From Pirellulales bacterium (GTDB lineage: Bacteria; Planctomycetota; Planctomycetia; Pirellulales; Lacipirellulaceae), in the NCBI GenBank assembly GCA_020849945.1, contig JADZFK010000083.1, forward strand, positions 1 to 59,417: a stretch of 59,417 nucleotides of DNA, written 5' to 3'. Of this stretch, positions 43,467 to 53,085 are shown piece after piece. The notes below the pieces were generated by a model that did not search any database, was not told the origin of the DNA, and was given only the letters and a program-made list of their open reading frames with translations. A program made the position numbers and the translations under genes. How positions within the stretch are numbered: position 1 is the first letter of the stretch; every line of letters starts with the position of its first letter.

Positions 43467-43746
43467 CCCGGATTTCTCACCACGGAGCACACCGAGGTCA
43501 CGGAGAACAAGCCAAGAGATCGTTTGAAGCAAGGTCAACCGCCCGTAGCTATGAGACAGGGTGTTTCCGCCGTTCCTTGTGGTAGGGGTACTTGCTACTG
43601 GTTTTCTCCGTGGCTCCGTGCCTCCGTGGTTTTGATTGTGAGAAATGCGGGCTACTTCTCGGCCCAAAGTGAAATACTGAACGGCCCTTGGGCTTCCGCC
43701 CCGCCGGCAGCTATACTCAATCGCACAGGCTGTTTTCAATGAAATC

Positions 43747-45630
43747 ATGGTGCGGCTTCTAAAACCTGATCGAACTCGACCGCGAAACTACCTTTCGCGC
43801 CGCGAACAGTGGCGGCTGTGGTTGATGTTCCTGCCGCTCGTGATGGTGATCGTCGCGATTCGGTGGCTCCGCGATCCGGCCCATGCGGCCCGCGTCGATC
43901 AGGCCTTGGCGCTCGTAACCGCGGAAGAAAACACGCCCGCCGCTTCGGGTGAATCGCCGCCTGCCGTTAAGGCCGCGCCCACCAACACCGCGGCCCCCCC
44001 CGCGCCCAATCGCGAATCGCCGAAACTGTTCCCCGGTGTTGAGCCTGCCTGGTTGGAAACGATCGTCGATAACTCGTACTTCCGAAAATCGGAAACCGCG
44101 GCCTGGTTCGGCATGTTTGGCGCACTCCTCAAGGCCGATGACCCCACTCTGCAACGTGCGTCACGAATCTCGGTCGGTTACGCGCAGCTGCTCAACCAGC
44201 CACATGCTTATCGCGGCAAGCTGGTGGAAGTTGCAGGCACCGTTCGCCAAATCACTCGGCAAACCCCTGCCGCGAACGAGCTGGGCATTTCCATCTACTA
44301 CCGCCTTGTGCTTCAACCGGCCGACCAATCGAACTGGCCAATTTTTGTGTACTGCCTGCAACTCCCTACCGAGGTTTCACTTGGCCAAGATTCGTACTCG
44401 CTCAACGCCCGCGTGACGGGTTTGTTCTTCAAGAACTTATCTTACGATTGGGAGAAAGGCCTCGGCACCGCACCGGTCATTGTGGCGAAATCGTTTGCTT
44501 TGGATGCCAACTCCGCGGCATCGGTGAACCCTCCGGCCACGGTGCCTTTGCCGCCGAACCCACCGCGGGAGTCGGCCTCGCCGGGACCCGGCCCGCCTAC
44601 CGACCGCTCCCCCGCGCCCTCCCCGTCCCCCTCTGCAAGTCTTTCTGGGGTTGCCGCGCTCGAATCGAAAACTCCCGATTCAAGCCTGGGGGCCGCTCTG
44701 CTCGATGAGCTTGGCATGGACCGCAAACTGCTGAAGAAAGTGACAAATCGCGGTCCGTTGCGGCAAGACGATCACGATGCGTTTTACGAATTGCTGAAGG
44801 CGGCCGGGCAAATCGGCGCGAATCAGCTTGCTCGGGCCGCCCAGCGGAATATCCCCGCCGCCCGCGATGAGTGGATCGCGCGTCGAGACTCGGCCACGAG
44901 CGACCGCGAACGCAACCTCGCTTCACAATCGCTTCGTGCGCTGCAACAAGGAAGATACGACGTAGCCCCGTTGTTCAACGACACTGCGAACCAACAGGGC
45001 CGTCTCTTCGTGTTCGATGGCATCGCAAAGCGCGTCGTTCGGATCGAAGCCGGCACGACCGCCAAGGGGCTTCCCTCCGACTCGTTGCAGCGATTCGGGT
45101 TCGATCATTACTACGAACTCGATGTCTTCACGGATGATTCACAGAATCATCCGCTCGTGTTTTGTGTCCGCGAGCTACCGCCCGATTTTCCAACGGGGGA
45201 AACGGTCCGCCTGCCCGTTCGCATGGCCGGCTTCTTCTTGAAGGCTTGGCTGTACCGCGCGCGGGAAATCGAAGAAGACGTTGTTGCCGACGAACCGCAC
45301 TCGCCCCCAAGCAACCGACTGCCGGGCGATGTGGACCCCGCGAAATACTCGCCGCTGCTCATTGGCCGGGCACCGATCGTGCTCCTCATCGAACCCGCTA
45401 ACTCTCCGTTCGTTCAGTATATTGGCGGTGCGGCGTTCGTCGCGTTGCTTGTGGGCATTTGGCTGGCGGTCGCGGCCTACAACCGGGGAGACCGGCGATT
45501 TCGCCTGCGGTTGCCGGTCACCCTCGTCTCGCTGCCCGAGGGACAATCGCTCAATGACCTGAAAATACCGTCCGAAAATAGCCCACACAGCGCGTCCGTG
45601 GCACTCCCCAACGCGGCCGACGATTCTTGA
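43747..45630 (+). CDS. Two-span membrane protein with duplicated OB-like domain, hypothetical
   Basis: A 627-residue protein with an N-terminal membrane span (about 26-41, WLMFLPLVMVIVAIRWL) and a C-terminal span (about 560-577), so most of the chain faces the periplasm or paryphoplasm. The region between contains two related segments. One is at about 150-255 (YRGKLVEVAGTVRQI, ending in APVIVAKSF); the other at about 415-552 (GRLFVFDGIAKRVVRIEAGT, ending in APIVLLI). Each has a Phe-Cys/Tyr-Cys strand (IFVYCLQLP; LVFCVRELPPDF). A Pro/Ser-rich linker lies between. No family recognised; perhaps a planctomycete envelope protein. Confidence 0.7.
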   Translation: MVRLLKPDRTRPRNYLSRREQWRLWLMFLPLVMVIVAIRWLRDPAHAARVDQALALVTAEENTPAASGESPPAVKAAPTNTAAPPAPNRESPKLFPGVEPAWLETIVDNSYFRKSETAAWFGMFGALLKADDPTLQRASRISVGYAQLLNQPHAYRGKLVEVAGTVRQITRQTPAANELGISIYYRLVLQPADQSNWPIFVYCLQLPTEVSLGQDSYSLNARVTGLFFKNLSYDWEKGLGTAPVIVAKSFALDANSAASVNPPATVPLPPNPPRESASPGPGPPTDRSPAPSPSPSASLSGVAALESKTPDSSLGAALLDELGMDRKLLKKVTNRGPLRQDDHDAFYELLKAAGQIGANQLARAAQRNIPAARDEWIARRDSATSDRERNLASQSLRALQQGRYDVAPLFNDTANQQGRLFVFDGIAKRVVRIEAGTTAKGLPSDSLQRFGFDHYYELDVFTDDSQNHPLVFCVRELPPDFPTGETVRLPVRMAGFFLKAWLYRAREIEEDVVADEPHSPPSNRLPGDVDPAKYSPLLIGRAPIVLLIEPANSPFVQYIGGAAFVALLVGIWLAVAAYNRGDRRFRLRLPVTLVSLPEGQSLNDLKIPSENSPHSASVALPNAADDS

Positions 45631-46034
45631 TTACAATAGGCTCTGCCCCAGAACACCCCTCCCTTTTAGGGAGGGGTTGGGGGAGGGTTCGCGGATCGCC
45701 AAATACTTGGCCTTGCTCGAACCGCTCGCCAAACCACAGCCGGTTTTGAGAAAAAGCACTTGTATTCCTGCTCCCCCGAGCAGGTAAATCGAAACACTCC
45801 ATCGCACATCCGCAAAGCAGCCAACCACAAAGGATAAAACACAAAAACTCACTTGCAGCCACCCGGGAAAATGTCACGAAGCTCTTGGCAGCCGACGGCG
45901 GAAGCCGACGGTTCGCCGCCACCAAGCCGTCGCCTTCCGCAGTCGGCTAGCGCGAACCTTCTCTTCCTGCAAGTTCTTCTTCGTGTTCTTCGTGCCCTTG
46001 GTGGTTCGCTTTGCAAAAAATCACAACGAATCGC
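45631..46034. other. 404-bp repeat-rich gap
   Basis: No coding region is supported here. It holds a palindrome CCCCTCCC/GGGAGGGG near 45655-45677. Near 45885-45955 there is a block of GCCGACGGCGGAAGCCGACGG type with a complementary partner (GCCGTCGCCTTCCGCAGTCGGC). That block is similar to the hairpin downstream of comEC. Confidence 0.55.
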
Positions 46035-47216
46035 ATGGCATCGGCCCCACCCGAAGTATCTCGCACCACCGCGTACTCGCGGAAGCCGCTCCATCGCTAC
46101 CCGTGGTGGGCGCTGCGTTTCTGGCACGGCATGGACCTCTTCTCTTGGTTGCGTTTGCTCCTGCGCAATCGGTTGGCCGTGCCACCGGCTCGGTGGTGGA
46201 TCATGGCGAGCGTTTCGATCACGAGCATGCTCAACTCATTCGCGGGCGTGTTCGAGTGGTTCCTATTCAGCGACGCGGTGCGTCGAAAAAAGTTGAAGGA
46301 ACCGCCCTTGTTCGTTCTGGGCCATTGGCGCAGCGGCACAACCATGCTCCACGAACTGTTGATGCTCGATCCGCGTCATCAATGCCCAACGACCTACCAA
46401 TGTTTCGCGCCTCATCATTTCCTGTGGACGGGCTGGCTTGTGCCGCCGCTGATCAGCTTCTTCCTGCCGAAGAAAAGGCCAATGGACGACATGGCCGCCG
46501 GTTGGGATCGCCCGCAAGAAGATGAATTCGCCCTCGTCAACATGGGCGTCCCTTCACCCTACCTGGCCTGGGCCTTTCCGAACCACGGCCCCGTGGCCGA
46601 CGAATACCTCGACCTGCGGAACCTATCCCACGCCGACCGCGAATCGTGGAAACACCGTTGGCTTGGCTTCGTGAAGCGCGTCGCCCTGGCAAACGATCGG
46701 CGAATCGTTCTGAAAAGCCCCACCCACACGGCCCGCGTGAAAACGATCCTCGAAGTATTCCCCGACGCGAGGTTCATCCACATCGTGCGCGATCCGCTCG
46801 TGGTGTTTCCCTCCACGGTGCGGTTGTGGAAATCACTGAGCGAAGTGCAAGGGTTCCAAATTCCGCGCGAGAATGGGGGCTGGATCGAACGCTGCGTGCT
46901 GGATAACTTCGTGCGAATGTACGAATGCTTCGAGCAAGATCGGCGGGATATCCCCCCGGGCCGGATCGTCGATTTGCGGTACGAAGACCTTGTCGCCGAC
47001 CCCGTCGGCCAAATGAACCGACTCTACCAAGAACTGCGCCTGGGCGAGTTCGCCGAAGTCGAACCCGCCGTGCGGGCTTACACCCGGAATAGCCGCGATT
47101 ACAAAACGAACAAGTACCAACTACCCGCTGACGTGGCCGACCGCGTTCGCAATCGCTGGGCCCCTTTCTTTCAGCGGTATGGCTACGCCGGACAAGTGGA
47201 GGACGATCGCTCCTGA
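46035..47216 (+). CDS. Sulfotransferase family protein
   Basis: A 393-residue PAPS-dependent sulfotransferase, transferring sulfate to a carbohydrate, lipid or peptide acceptor. The start is ATG 46035 (MASAPPEVSRTTAYSRKPLH). The 5'-phosphosulfate-binding loop is GHWRSGTT (96-103), and the 3'-phosphate region is VLKSPTHTARV followed by RFIHIVRDPLVVFPS. A hydrophobic region near 50-78 may anchor the protein to a membrane. It stands alone. In planctomycetes, sulfated polysaccharide handling is common, but whether this one modifies a cell-surface glycan is inference. Confidence 0.88.
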   Translation: MASAPPEVSRTTAYSRKPLHRYPWWALRFWHGMDLFSWLRLLLRNRLAVPPARWWIMASVSITSMLNSFAGVFEWFLFSDAVRRKKLKEPPLFVLGHWRSGTTMLHELLMLDPRHQCPTTYQCFAPHHFLWTGWLVPPLISFFLPKKRPMDDMAAGWDRPQEDEFALVNMGVPSPYLAWAFPNHGPVADEYLDLRNLSHADRESWKHRWLGFVKRVALANDRRIVLKSPTHTARVKTILEVFPDARFIHIVRDPLVVFPSTVRLWKSLSEVQGFQIPRENGGWIERCVLDNFVRMYECFEQDRRDIPPGRIVDLRYEDLVADPVGQMNRLYQELRLGEFAEVEPAVRAYTRNSRDYKTNKYQLPADVADRVRNRWAPFFQRYGYAGQVEDDRS

Positions 47217-47298
47217 GGGGCTACTTGCTTGCGGTTCGGCAACGACTTCCGACGGAAACAGACAGGATAACAGAATCGGCAGGATTGACAGGAGGAGC

Positions 47299-47389
47299 AA
47301 ATTCCCACCCTGCAACGGCCATTCAGCCCATCATCTGGTCAATCCCGCAAATCTTGTTAGCCTGTCGCATGTTCGTTCAACGATGAGGC
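47299..47389. repeat. 91-bp direct repeat, left copy
   Basis: Starts CAAATTCCCACCCTGCAACG and ends near TCGTTCAACGATGAGGC. It matches 48349-48438 with scattered substitutions and the same orientation. The two copies bracket one PEP-CTERM gene. Confidence 0.82.
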
Positions 47390-47464
47390 CAAGCCTATGC
47401 GACCACCAATAATCATCCCCGCTACCTACACACCGATCCAACTCGCATAACAACTTGCCGCAAA

Positions 47465-48226
47465 TCAATACAAAGGGTCAACAGCACCGGGTCGCGCCCG
47501 GCGTCTGGATGAAATAATCACGATCGCCGACACCGCCAGCACGATGGAACTGGGTTCGGGGACCGGGGAAACCTCCAATCGGATGTTGTCGAACGCCGCG
47601 CCGTAGCGATCCGGGGGCGGCCCACCGAAGTTGGCGGACTGGAGTCGGATGACCATATTGATGCCGTCATGGCCGTCACTGAGTGTTCCGCCCACATAGT
47701 TGATGGTTCGCGTTCTGAAACCGCCGTCCTTGATGGCATGCGATGCAGAATCGAATTCCAACTGGTCGCCCAGCAAGATACCGCCAACCAGGTGAAAGGT
47801 GATGATGTAGCCGACGTTGGCATCGGAAGGATCACTATCACTGCTGAGTGCGGCATCGACCCGGAGCGTGTAATTCTCCGAAGCGTCGAACGGAACGCTG
47901 GTAATGACTTGCTGCAAGCCAAAACCGTTGGCGGTCCATCCAAACTGTTCTCCTTCCGTTGGGCTTCCAAAACCCGCGATAACATGTCCGTTGGCCGTGT
48001 TATCCCCGGCTGGCGGATTCGCGATGCCGGTGAAGGGGTGGGGCTGTGAAACCCGCGACCAGCCCGGGTGATCCGCTAAGCTATAGCTGTATCCGCTTCC
48101 AATCTGCACCGACTCAAATCCGGCATTGACGATGGGAATCGCAGCCGCTTGGACGCGATCCACGGGAACACTTCCGAGCACGACAACGAATAAAGTTACG
48201 CCCCAGAACCCCAGGTGATGCAGCAT
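47465..48226 (-). CDS. Secreted PEP-CTERM protein, hypothetical
   Basis: A 253-residue exported protein. ATG 48226 is preceded by a good GGAGGAG six bases upstream. The N-terminal signal MLHHLGFWGVTLFVVVLGSV ends near VQAAA, the mature part is a beta-sandwich-like domain starting IPIVNAGFESVQIGSGYSYS (the common PEP-CTERM 'NAGFE' type, carbohydrate-binding-module-like), and the chain ends VPEPSSIVLAVSAIVIISS plus RRRAR. It has no dockerin. It is bracketed by 91-bp direct repeats and may have moved as a cassette. Function unknown. Confidence 0.83.
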   Translation of the reverse strand: MLHHLGFWGVTLFVVVLGSVPVDRVQAAAIPIVNAGFESVQIGSGYSYSLADHPGWSRVSQPHPFTGIANPPAGDNTANGHVIAGFGSPTEGEQFGWTANGFGLQQVITSVPFDASENYTLRVDAALSSDSDPSDANVGYIITFHLVGGILLGDQLEFDSASHAIKDGGFRTRTINYVGGTLSDGHDGINMVIRLQSANFGGPPPDRYGAAFDNIRLEVSPVPEPSSIVLAVSAIVIISSRRRARPGAVDPLY

Positions 48227-48950
48227 GTCGCTCCTCCTTCAATGTTGCGGAATGGTTTCGATCGAGGACGAAATATAACAACTTTTCAGAGACATGTCCT
48301 CCCCAAAAACAACAGTAACTGTTTACCTTTGTGGAATACCTTGCACTCAAATCCCACCCAGCAACGGCCATTCAGCCCATCATCTTGGCAATCCTGCAAT
48401 TCTTGTTATCCTGTCTCATGTTCGTTCAACGGTGAGGCGTACCATGGAATGCCGTATTCCGCTCGGCACAGCCGTTCTTGCACAGCGATTCTCCGCCCCG
48501 CGAGTGCGTTGCCGCGATCCGCTTCGCCACGGCGCGTCGTTGATCGAAACGAGACATTGAGAGCCTACCCAAAGGCTCCCACTCTCAAGGAGGGCGTGCG
48601 TCGTTCAATCGCAATGCAAACAAGGAGTTGCGTATATGCCGTCCTTTTTTGCAGCCAATAAGTTGTTTGCAGCGCTGCCGACATCCGTTGCAAGCTCTGG
48701 TGAATACTCGCAGTATGTGTCCCTTGAAAGTACCTTATCTACAACACCTTAAAGGCTGCACGAACTCCCAAGGGGTGAGGGAGGATTTCAAGACTCGTTC
48801 TTACTTTGCACGGCTTTCATCGCCACCCAGCAAATGCACGTGTTTTCGGTTATAGTTTCGTCATGGGGCCGCGACTCATTTCCCGCGGCCGTCGCCCTTT
48901 CTGGGTTGTTGATGTCGTCAGTACTGGAACTTCACACGAGGGCTTTCCAC
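48227..48950. other. 724-bp gap upstream of the beta-helix gene
   Basis: It includes the right 91-bp repeat (48349-48438). An imperfect hairpin (GAGAGCC, then GGCTCCC, then CTCTC) is seen near 48560-48595. The short frames crossing it have no protein character, and no RNA gene was recognised. Confidence 0.45.
48349..48438. repeat. 91-bp direct repeat, right copy
   Basis: Same sequence family and orientation as 47299-47389. It contains ATTCAGCCCATCATCTTGGC and TGTTCGTTCAACGGTGAGGC. The element is not palindromic and contains no recognised gene. Confidence 0.82.
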
Positions 48951-51053
48951 ATGAGATTGCCATTCACAATCATCGTCGGTAGCGCGATGACTCTGCTCTC
49001 CACTCTCGCCTCGGCCAAAACATTATTCGTGGCTCCCAATGGCAACGACCGATGGACCGGCCAACTCGCCCAGCCCAATGCCGAGAATACCGATGGACCT
49101 CTCGCATCCCTGCAAACTGCCCGCGATGCAATCCGCAAGCTGAAGGCAAGTGGTCTGTCGAATGAAGCCGTTACGGTCGAAGTCGCCGACGGCGAATTCC
49201 AATTAAGCGAGCCGCTCGTATTCACTTCGCAAGATAGCGGCACCGCCAATGCGGAAATCCGTTACGTCGCTGCCGCGGGGGCCCGCCCCGTCTTCTGCGG
49301 CGGACGCAAGATCAGCGGTTTCAAGCCGGCCTCCGACGGCAACTGGACGGCACACATCCCCGAAGTCGCCGACGGAAAATGGTACTTCGAGCAGTTGTGG
49401 GTCAACGGGCATCGTGCCACCCGCGCGAAGTCTCCAAACAAGTTCTATTACTACGTCGCCAGCGTGCCAAATCCATCGAGCAATCAAGAGTTTCTCGCGA
49501 AGCCAGAAGACGCTATGCCCTTGACCTCGCTTACGACGGCCCAGTTGCACGATGTCAACATCCTGGCCTATCAAGCGTGGGAAGCCACGCGACTCCGTCC
49601 GGATACGCTGGACGCCACCACCTCAAGATTCCACTTCACCGGCAACACCCCCTGGCCCTTCAACCAATGGAGCCCAAGCCAACGCTATCACATCGAGAAT
49701 TTCAAGCAAGCGCTCGATACGCCCGGCGAATGGTTCTTGGACCGCGACGGCACGATCTACTATCGGCCGCTGCCGGGCGAGGACATGAAATCGGCCACCG
49801 TCATGGCCCCGCTGGTCGAACAATTCGTGCGCTTCGAGGGCGATCCGCCGGCCGGCAAGTTCGTGGAACACATTACACTCGGCGGCCTGGCGTTCGCGCA
49901 TGGCCAATATTTGTTGCCACAGGCTGGCCACGGCGATTCACAAGCCGCTTTCGCCGTCCCGGCGGTCATCATGGCCGATGGCGCCCGAAACATCACAATC
50001 GACAAGTGCGAAGTGGCCCACGTTGGCTTGTACGCCATCTGGTTCCGCCGCGGATGCCACAATTGCCGCGTCACGCAATCGCTTCTCCACGACTTAGGCG
50101 CCGGGGGGGTACGCATCGGCGAAGGCGAGATTGCTCCCGACGAGGCCAACCGCACGCATCACATCGTCGTCGATAACAATATCATCCGCCAAGGCGGACG
50201 AATCTTTCCAGGCGCCATCGGCGTGTGGATCGGCCACAGCGGCCATAACCAGGTAACCCACAACGATATTTCCGACCTGTTCTACACCGGCATCTCGGCC
50301 GGATGGCGCTGGGGCTACGCCGAAAGCCTCGCCACGCACAACACGATCGACTTCAACCACATCCACCACCTCGGCCAGGGCGTGCTGAGCGATATGGGCG
50401 GCGTTTATACGCTCGGCCCGTCGAAAGGGACGACCGTCAGCAACAACGTGGTACACGACGTTTATTCTTACGACTACTACGGCCGCGGCGGCTGGGGACT
50501 CTACAACGACGAAGGCAGCTCCGAAATCGTGCTCGAAAACAACCTCGTCTACCGCGTGAAGACCGGAACGTATCATCAACACTATGGCAAGGAAAACCGC
50601 GTCCGCAACAACATCCTCGCGCTCAGCATGGATGGCCAAATTCAGAGGTCCCGCGTCGAGGATCATGTGTCGTTCATTTTCGAAAACAACATCGTGTATT
50701 GGAAAGACGGCCCATTGGCCGTCGCCGGTTCGCTCAAAGATGAACGCGTGGTCTTGCGCAACAACGTGTACTGGAACGCCACCGGCAAACCGGTCGATTT
50801 CCAAGGCATGTCGCTCGCCGAGCGGCAGAAGAATTCGCTCGATCTCGGCTCGATCATCGCCGATCCGAAATTTGTCGACCCGGAAAACTTAGACTTCCAT
50901 CTTCAGCCCGATTCGCCCGCGCTAAAACTCGGCTTCAAACCGTTCGACTATTCCAAAGCCGGCGTCTATGGCGACGAAAAATGGTTGGAAACCGCAATAT
51001 CGTTCACGTATCCCAAGGTTGATTTCGCCCCCAAGCCGCCAAAGACCAAATGA
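48951..51053 (+). CDS. Secreted right-handed parallel beta-helix protein
   Basis: A 700-residue exported protein starting at ATG 48951 ([20 protein letters not shown]), with a signal peptide ending near SAK. A domain opening [20 protein letters not shown] marks planctomycete/Bacteroidetes beta-helix proteins. Asn/Gly/His-rich coil repeats from about 300 to 640 ([39 protein letters not shown]) indicate a pectate-lyase-like fold. Some relatives are glycan lyases or hydrolases, but no catalytic set can be assigned by eye. There is no dockerin or PEP-CTERM, unlike its neighbours. A GAGG lies ~10 bases before the start. Confidence 0.85.
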   Translation: MRLPFTIIVGSAMTLLSTLASAKTLFVAPNGNDRWTGQLAQPNAENTDGPLASLQTARDAIRKLKASGLSNEAVTVEVADGEFQLSEPLVFTSQDSGTANAEIRYVAAAGARPVFCGGRKISGFKPASDGNWTAHIPEVADGKWYFEQLWVNGHRATRAKSPNKFYYYVASVPNPSSNQEFLAKPEDAMPLTSLTTAQLHDVNILAYQAWEATRLRPDTLDATTSRFHFTGNTPWPFNQWSPSQRYHIENFKQALDTPGEWFLDRDGTIYYRPLPGEDMKSATVMAPLVEQFVRFEGDPPAGKFVEHITLGGLAFAHGQYLLPQAGHGDSQAAFAVPAVIMADGARNITIDKCEVAHVGLYAIWFRRGCHNCRVTQSLLHDLGAGGVRIGEGEIAPDEANRTHHIVVDNNIIRQGGRIFPGAIGVWIGHSGHNQVTHNDISDLFYTGISAGWRWGYAESLATHNTIDFNHIHHLGQGVLSDMGGVYTLGPSKGTTVSNNVVHDVYSYDYYGRGGWGLYNDEGSSEIVLENNLVYRVKTGTYHQHYGKENRVRNNILALSMDGQIQRSRVEDHVSFIFENNIVYWKDGPLAVAGSLKDERVVLRNNVYWNATGKPVDFQGMSLAERQKNSLDLGSIIADPKFVDPENLDFHLQPDSPALKLGFKPFDYSKAGVYGDEKWLETAISFTYPKVDFAPKPPKTK

Positions 51054-51056
51054 CAT

Positions 51057-51457
51057 GCGGATTAGTTACTCGGGTGAATTCAAACTTCAAATGCGACAGA
51101 TAACATCGGATGGGAGTTACGATAAAGTGCGCGGCGATGATTGCACCGGAGGGGCAAAGTCCGAGCTTTCTCGGTTCGAAGAACTAGCTGAGCCTGACCA
51201 GACATTGGATCGACTGCCCCCGGCTTTGCCGGGGGTTCGCCGCAGTGTCACGATACATGAATGGCTGAACCCCCAGCAAAGCCGGGGGCTGAAAGCGGTT
51301 CTAATTCCCGGACACCTTCAACGGGTTTGTCGCAATTGAAAGGTGAATTCACCTTTGCCATCGGCCATTTCTGAAATACCCCAATTTCAAATGACCAATG
51401 ACAAAAGACAAATCGACTCTTCCTCCGTGCCTCCGTGTCTCCGTGGTGAATGAATTG
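51057..51457. repeat. Long dispersed repeat, copy 1 (right after the beta-helix gene)
   Basis: It begins GCGGATTAGTTACT 3 bases after the stop and includes GAATTCAAACTTCAAATGCGAC. A strong hairpin follows: arm 51216-51241 pairs with 51263-51289 around CCCCCGGCTTTGCCGGGGG. It ends in the GTGTCTCCGTGGTGAATGAA family. A second copy in the same orientation lies at 53086-53445, immediately upstream of the flhB start. Confidence 0.85.
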
Positions 51458-51518
51458 TCGAATTGAACCACGGAGGCACGGTGAATTCAGATTGGTCATT
51501 GGCAATTTTATTTGGCCG

Positions 51519-51836
51519 CCCCGCGCTCCGCTCCGCGTCGCGGCTAAACACCCACCCCCTACACAACATCCCTTCTGGCCCTCGACCCTCGACCCACCAA
51601 GTGGCCAAGAATTTTAGTGGAACTGTGTACCGTAACCTGCTAAGATGCCCCCGGTTGTTTTGCAGGTTGTTTTGCAGGTTGTTTTGCGGGAGGGGGCTTT
51701 CGGCCTCGATAAACCGTCGTCCCACTTAGCCCCTGGTCAATGACCGGGGGCCGTATGAAGCCCCCACCCAACGACAATCACCCACCCCCGCGGTTAAGTG
51801 TTCGCAACCATGAGCAAAATCATCGATTATTGCAAC
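51519..51836. repeat. ~320-bp dispersed repeat, full copy
   Basis: Segments shared with 59086-59417 include CCCCGCGCTCCGCTCCGCGT, the GTCGAG block, CACCAAGTGGCCAA, CTGCTAAGATGCCC, and a stem GCCCCTGGTC/GACCGGGGGC (51729-51751). Both end in GTTCGCAACCATGAGCA, where the window cuts off the second copy. The copies differ by inserted stretches between shared blocks; here one stretch is a run of TTTTGCAGGTTG units. Confidence 0.82.
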
Positions 51837-51896
51837 ACCCCACCCCGGGAACACGCTTCATATCCCGGCGAAAATGCCCACCATCCGGCGCAATAA
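51810..51896 (+). other. 28-codon micro-ORF at the end of the dispersed repeat
   Basis: The repeat ends in ATGAGCAAAATC, which opens a short frame reading MSKIIDYCNTPPREHASYPG and closing at a TAA. Its start is shared by both repeat copies. It is probably not a gene, but it is conserved enough in position to note. Confidence 0.25.
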
Positions 51897-51910
51897 TCGC
51901 CGATTATTGC
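51890..51910. repeat. Perfect palindrome GCAATAATCG-C-CGATTATTGC
   Basis: A 10-bp perfect inverted repeat with a 1-base centre, operator-like in form. A third copy of the half-site CGATTATTGC lies at 51824-51833. The set lies downstream of flhB (leftward) and is not associated with an obvious promoter. Confidence 0.75.
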
Positions 51911-51995
51911 ATCCAAAAACACGTTTCGGAGCCCGTTGCAATAGGCTCAAAAATACAGAAAGAGGTTGTTTATGAACGGCTTGGCGCGGTCGCGG

Positions 51996-53081
51996 CTACG
52001 CCACTTTGGGCGGCGCCGGCATCTTCTTGCCTTTAAGCTGGTAGACGTAGGCCAGCACCTCGGCCACCGCGGCGTAGGTCTCGGTGGGAACCGGCTTGCC
52101 CACGTCCACTTCCTTGTAGAGCAACTGGGCCAACGGTTTACGCTCGACCACGGGGATGTCGTTCTCCAAGGCCAGCCGACGGATACGCTGCGCCAGCACG
52201 CCCGCCCCCTTGGCCACCACGATCGGCGCCGCCATTTCCTCGGGCGCGTATTGAATCGCAATCGCAAGTTCGGTCGGGTTCGTCACCACGACGTCGGCCT
52301 TGGGCACGCCCGTGGCGATGCGGTTCAGCACCATCTGCCGCTGGATCGCTCGCCGACGCGATACGATCTGCGGATCCCCCTGAATGTTTTTCATCTCCTC
52401 GCGGATTTCCTGATGCGTCATCCGCAGGTCTTGCTCGAACTTCCAGCGTTGCAGGCCGTAATCCAGAATCGCCAAGAGGAACAGCACCAGGCCGATCCAC
52501 AACGCCGTATCGAGCGACATCTTCACGAGGAACTTGGCGAACTGCGGCGTATCGAGTCCGGTGGAGCGCATCACGTCATTCCAACGCAGCCACACGATGG
52601 CCGACGCCACGATCCCCACGATCAGCACCTTGAACAGGCCGAAGCCCAGCTTCGATACGCCTGTGAGCGAAAAAATGCGTTTGAGGCCCGAGGCCGGGCT
52701 AATGCGGCTGATATCGGGCGTCAACCGGTCGGGCAACCAAAGCAGGCCGATCTGCAACACGGTACCGAACACACCGCCGAGCATCATAAGGCCGAGGATC
52801 GGAAGCAGCACCATCCCCAAGCCGTAACCCACTTGAATGACCTGAAAGACGAGCGTTTCCTGGGTCAAGCGCAGTTCGTTCACCTGGCCCAGTTGATTGC
52901 GCATGGTTTCGGCGCAGAATTTCAGAAGCCCGCCGCCGAACATCATCAGGAGCAGCGCGCCGAGCATCAGCAGGGCGGCCGAGCCGAGGTCTTGGCTGTA
53001 CACAACCTGCCCTTGCTCGCGGGCTTCCTGCCGACGATGCGCTGTGGCTTCAAACGATTTTTCGCCGGCAAACTCTGCCAT
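51996..53081 (-). CDS. flhB: Flagellar type III export protein FlhB
   Basis: Export-gate protein of 361 residues that switches secretion from rod/hook to filament substrates. The N-terminal half has membrane segments near 33-52, 85-109, 145-163 and 190-208. A cytoplasmic linker follows (QRWKFEQDLRMTHQEIREEM), then the C-domain with the autocleavage motif. That motif reads NPTE at 268-271 (VVVTNPTELAIAIQYAP) instead of the usual NPTH; the Asn-Pro scissile bond is kept. The ATG at 53081 has no clear Shine-Dalgarno, because a dispersed repeat begins five bases upstream. It is the last gene of the flagellar export set, 462 bases behind fliR. Confidence 0.9.
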   Translation of the reverse strand: MAEFAGEKSFEATAHRRQEAREQGQVVYSQDLGSAALLMLGALLLMMFGGGLLKFCAETMRNQLGQVNELRLTQETLVFQVIQVGYGLGMVLLPILGLMMLGGVFGTVLQIGLLWLPDRLTPDISRISPASGLKRIFSLTGVSKLGFGLFKVLIVGIVASAIVWLRWNDVMRSTGLDTPQFAKFLVKMSLDTALWIGLVLFLLAILDYGLQRWKFEQDLRMTHQEIREEMKNIQGDPQIVSRRRAIQRQMVLNRIATGVPKADVVVTNPTELAIAIQYAPEEMAAPIVVAKGAGVLAQRIRRLALENDIPVVERKPLAQLLYKEVDVGKPVPTETYAAVAEVLAYVYQLKGKKMPAPPKVA

Positions 53082-53085
53082 GACA

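Noticed and set aside
51216-51289. GC hairpin after the beta-helix gene as a terminator
   Set aside because: No T-run follows on either strand, and the same hairpin occurs in a second repeat copy away from any gene end of that type.
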